A stretch of DNA of 64,000 bases. It comes from Bacteroidaceae bacterium. Its GTDB lineage: Bacteria; Bacteroidota; Bacteroidia; Bacteroidales; Barnesiellaceae_A. The stretch is taken from assembly GCA_017481745.1 (NCBI GenBank), contig JAFUOV010000004.1, positions 1 to 64,000 of the forward strand, read 5' to 3'. Below the pieces are notes generated by a model, which saw only the letters and a program-made list of their open reading frames with translations, had not been told where the DNA came from and searched no databases. This document shows positions 61,761-64,000 of this stretch, in pieces. Made by a program: the position numbers and the translations under genes. How positions within the stretch are numbered: the first letter of the stretch is position 1; the number at the start of each line of letters is the position of its first letter.

Positions 61761-62735
61761 ATGAATATACTTTCTACCATACAAGAAACGATAGGCGCAG
61801 AACTGGAGCTTCTCAACCGCACATTGGTCGAGAAGTTGCATACTTCAAACCCTCTCATGAATAGAATTATAGACCGTTATCTGCTCACAAAAGGCAAGCA
61901 GATACGCCCTATTCTTATCATGTTGTGTGCACGTATGATAGATAAGATAAATCCTACCACAATACTCTCGGCAGCAGCCATCGAGTTGATGCACAACGCC
62001 AGCCTCATTCACGACGATGTGATAGACACATCGCTCTATCGTCGCGGCGAACCCACCATCAACGCCACCGAAGACAATCGCATGGCTATTCTCATGGGCG
62101 ACCATTTTGTTTCGTGCGCCCTGCGTTGCGGTGTTGAAACCGGCAAAATGGATATTGTGGCTGCCATGGGACGTCTGGGACAGGAGTTGGCTCATGGCGA
62201 GATAGACCAGATTGATAATGCTCGTTCACACCGCCTGTCGGAAGATGCCTATTTCTCGGTGATACGCCGCAAGACGGCATCTCTATTCAGGGCTTGTATG
62301 CATGTGGGTGCATTGTCGGTCGATGCCGACGAACATACACGCTTGCAGTTGGAGAAGTATGGCGAGTTGTTGGGCTTGTGTTTCCAAATCAAAGACGACA
62401 TCTTCGACTACTACGAGGAGTATGCCATCGGGAAGCCCACCGGCAACGACTTGCGCGAGGGCAAAGTTACCCTACCCCTTCTCTATGCCATTACACACCA
62501 TAACGACGACGAGAATACACGCATGCGCACCTTGCTTGCCAAGGAGCAGCTCGATGCCTCGGATGTGGCTACGCTCATAGAGTATGCCAAGGAGCATGGT
62601 GGTATAGAATATGCCTACCAACGCATGCAACAGCTACGCGATGAGGCGTTGCAAGCGTTAGACGGGTTCCCCCGCAACAGCACATACAATGCGCTCGTTT
62701 CGATACTCGACTACACGATTGCTCGAGATAAGTAA
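61761..62735 (+). CDS. Polyprenyl diphosphate synthase
   Basis: 324 residues, all-helical prenyltransferase. The first Asp-rich motif is LIHDDVIDTS (about 82-91) with SLYRRGEPTIN after it, and the second is QIKDDIFDYY (about 211-220). KGKQIRPILI is the diphosphate-binding region. It makes a long-chain polyprenyl diphosphate, most likely the menaquinone side chain (IspB/HepT type); chain length cannot be read from the sequence alone. It is a single gene, convergent with mutS. Confidence 0.93.
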   Translation: MNILSTIQETIGAELELLNRTLVEKLHTSNPLMNRIIDRYLLTKGKQIRPILIMLCARMIDKINPTTILSAAAIELMHNASLIHDDVIDTSLYRRGEPTINATEDNRMAILMGDHFVSCALRCGVETGKMDIVAAMGRLGQELAHGEIDQIDNARSHRLSEDAYFSVIRRKTASLFRACMHVGALSVDADEHTRLQLEKYGELLGLCFQIKDDIFDYYEEYAIGKPTGNDLREGKVTLPLLYAITHHNDDENTRMRTLLAKEQLDASDVATLIEYAKEHGGIEYAYQRMQQLRDEALQALDGFPRNSTYNALVSILDYTIARDK

Positions 62736-62792
62736 CACAAAATAAAACTTATATATTTCTCTCGACCGAATGGTCGATGTTATGCAAGCAGA

Positions 62793-64000
62793 TTATCCCT
62801 TTCCGGTGATAATCTTTTTTATATCATTGAGTTTGTTCAAGGCTTCTACCGGCGTGAGATTATTGATGTCGGTATGCAAGATTTCGTCGCGTATCTGCGA
62901 CAATACAGGGTCGTCGAGTTGGAAGAAACTGAGCTGCATGCCGCCACGAGTAGAGGCTATCTCGGCAGTAGGTTTCTTCGATATGCCATTCTGACGATTT
63001 TCACTCTCGAGCTGTTTCAGTATCTGTTCGGCACGCTTGACAATGCTCTGTGGCATACCGGCAAGGCGGGCTACATGTATACCAAAGCTATGTTCGCTAC
63101 CTCCGCGCACAAGTTTGCGCAAGAATATCACCTTGCCATCGCTCTCGCGCACCGACACGTTATAGTTGGCTATACGCTTGTACGAGCGTTCCATCTCGTT
63201 CAGCTCGTGGTAGTGTGTTGCAAAGAGGGTCTTGGCTTGTGCCTTGGGGTGCTCGTGTATATGCTCGACGATAGCCCATGCAATAGATATACCGTCGTAT
63301 GTACTTGTACCGCGACCCAACTCGTCAAATAGTATCAGGCTGCGCTCCGATATGTTATTGAGGATATTGGCAGCCTCGTTCATCTCTACCATAAAGGTAC
63401 TCTCGCCCACCGAAATGTTGTCCGATGCACCCACGCGGGTAAAAATCTTATCTACAATACCTATACGAGCCGCTTCGGCAGGCACAAAGCAACCTATCTG
63501 TGCCAAGAGCACGATAAGTGCCGTCTGTCGCAACAGCGCCGATTTACCCGCCATGTTAGGACCTGTTATCATGATGATTTGTTGCGAGCTGTTACCCAGA
63601 GAGATTGAGTTCGACACATAGCTCTCGCCCGGAGGCAGTTGCTTCTCTATAACCGGGTGTCTACCCTCTTTTATCTCTATATCGAGCGATTCGTTCACCT
63701 CGGGGCGGATGTAACGATTTTCGCGTGCCACCTTTACAAACGACAACAGACAGTCGAGGCGGGCTATCAGGTTGGCATTGAGTTGTATTGCCGATATATG
63801 TTCGCCAAGAGCCAATACAAGATCGTTGAAGATGCGTGTTTCGAGCGACAGGATACGCTCCTCGGCACCCAAAATCTTCTCCTCATACTCCTTGAGCTCC
63901 TGCGTGATGTAGCGCTCGGCATTGACAAGGGTCTGCTTGCGTATCCACTCGGCAGGAACTTTGTCCTTGTGCGTATTACGCACCTCTATATAGTAACCAA
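62793..64000 (-). CDS. mutS: DNA mismatch repair protein MutS, C-terminal part (cut by window edge)
   Basis: The frame is open to the right edge, so 402 residues of the C-terminal part are seen; the N-terminal mismatch-binding domains are outside. The lever/clamp helices ([14 protein letters not shown] onwards) are followed by the ATPase domain: Walker [30 protein letters not shown], Walker [14 protein letters not shown] and [11 protein letters not shown]-terminal dimer/MutL-interaction tail follows. It recognises mispairs and recruits MutL. The codon at 63983 is an internal GTG (Val), not a start. Confidence 0.96.
   Translation of the reverse strand, partial: GYYIEVRNTHKDKVPAEWIRKQTLVNAERYITQELKEYEEKILGAEERILSLETRIFNDLVLALGEHISAIQLNANLIARLDCLLSFVKVARENRYIRPEVNESLDIEIKEGRHPVIEKQLPPGESYVSNSISLGNSSQQIIMITGPNMAGKSALLRQTALIVLLAQIGCFVPAEAARIGIVDKIFTRVGASDNISVGESTFMVEMNEAANILNNISERSLILFDELGRGTSTYDGISIAWAIVEHIHEHPKAQAKTLFATHYHELNEMERSYKRIANYNVSVRESDGKVIFLRKLVRGGSEHSFGIHVARLAGMPQSIVKRAEQILKQLESENRQNGISKKPTAEIASTRGGMQLSFFQLDDPVLSQIRDEILHTDINNLTPVEALNKLNDIKKIITGKG

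Noticed and set aside
1..64000. CRISPR arrays, insertion sequences, toxin-antitoxin or defence genes
   Set aside because: No regularly spaced repeats, no transposase and no recognisable defence gene were seen in the window.
62793..64000. mutS as a truncated gene
   Set aside because: The frame stays open to the window edge with conserved residues, so the cut is due to the window, not a mutation.

Overview
The window is chromosomal DNA from an anaerobic member of the Bacteroidota, most likely order Bacteroidales. Three things point there. Many genes are preceded by the Bacteroidota promoter pair TTTG (-33) and TAnnTTTG (-7). The gene set includes GldH, RicT, DUF2723, DUF4369, LOG-family and T9SS-type C-terminal sorting domains. 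The anaerobic lifestyle is indicated by the class III ribonucleotide reductase NrdD/NrdG and a succinate-type CoA transferase. Species cannot be set from the sequence alone.

Layout. 1-1903: right-hand end of an integrated element, AT-richer than the rest, with a tyrosine recombinase pointing away from a tRNA-Phe gene whose 3' end is the probable attachment site. 2227-5588: a small HTH protein, a PadR/DUF2812 regulatory pair with a palindromic operator, an S41 protease and tRNA-Leu. 5807-11628: alanine dehydrogenase, then a leftward block coiled-coil protein-zapA-(terminator)-rny-ricT-gldH-DNA glycosylase. 11768-14698: pullulanase lipoprotein, a 5'-truncated DUF4886 remnant and an XRE regulator. 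14866-19829: pdxJ-exbB-exbD-tonB-like operon divergent from CBS protein-nadK, then aroK. 19932-26929: RNase H, a large secreted pectate lyase, a predicted ~65-nt terminated leader RNA, fadD, prfB, tRNA-Arg. 27163-35654: CoA transferase, miaB-MFS-HD operon, cvpA, sufB-SMR transporter, folK. 35868-40984: nrdD-nrdG, LOG protein, manC. 41295-47801: a secreted alpha-amylase with three starch-binding modules under two operator-like palindromes, FKBP, a DUF4369 lipoprotein, yifB. 47996-64000: DUF2723 membrane protein, polysaccharide deacetylase-queG, ychF, MscS channel, polA-mfd, polyprenyl synthase and the C-terminal part of mutS, which runs off the right edge.

Most of the window is ordinary core genome: DNA repair (polA, mfd, mutS, UDG family), RNA metabolism (rny, miaB, queG, prfB) and cofactor synthesis (pdxJ, nadK, folK), with polysaccharide utilisation (pulA, pectate lyase, amylase) as the niche-specific layer. 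GldH and two C-terminal sorting domains suggest a type IX secretion route for the two large enzymes. I did not find a clear new multi-gene system, CRISPR array or defence island. The most unusual items are regulatory: the terminated leader RNA before fadD, the prfB promoter inside an inverted repeat, paired operators 53 bp apart before the amylase, a 20-bp palindrome before the DUF2723 gene, and an RF2 with SPY in place of SPF.
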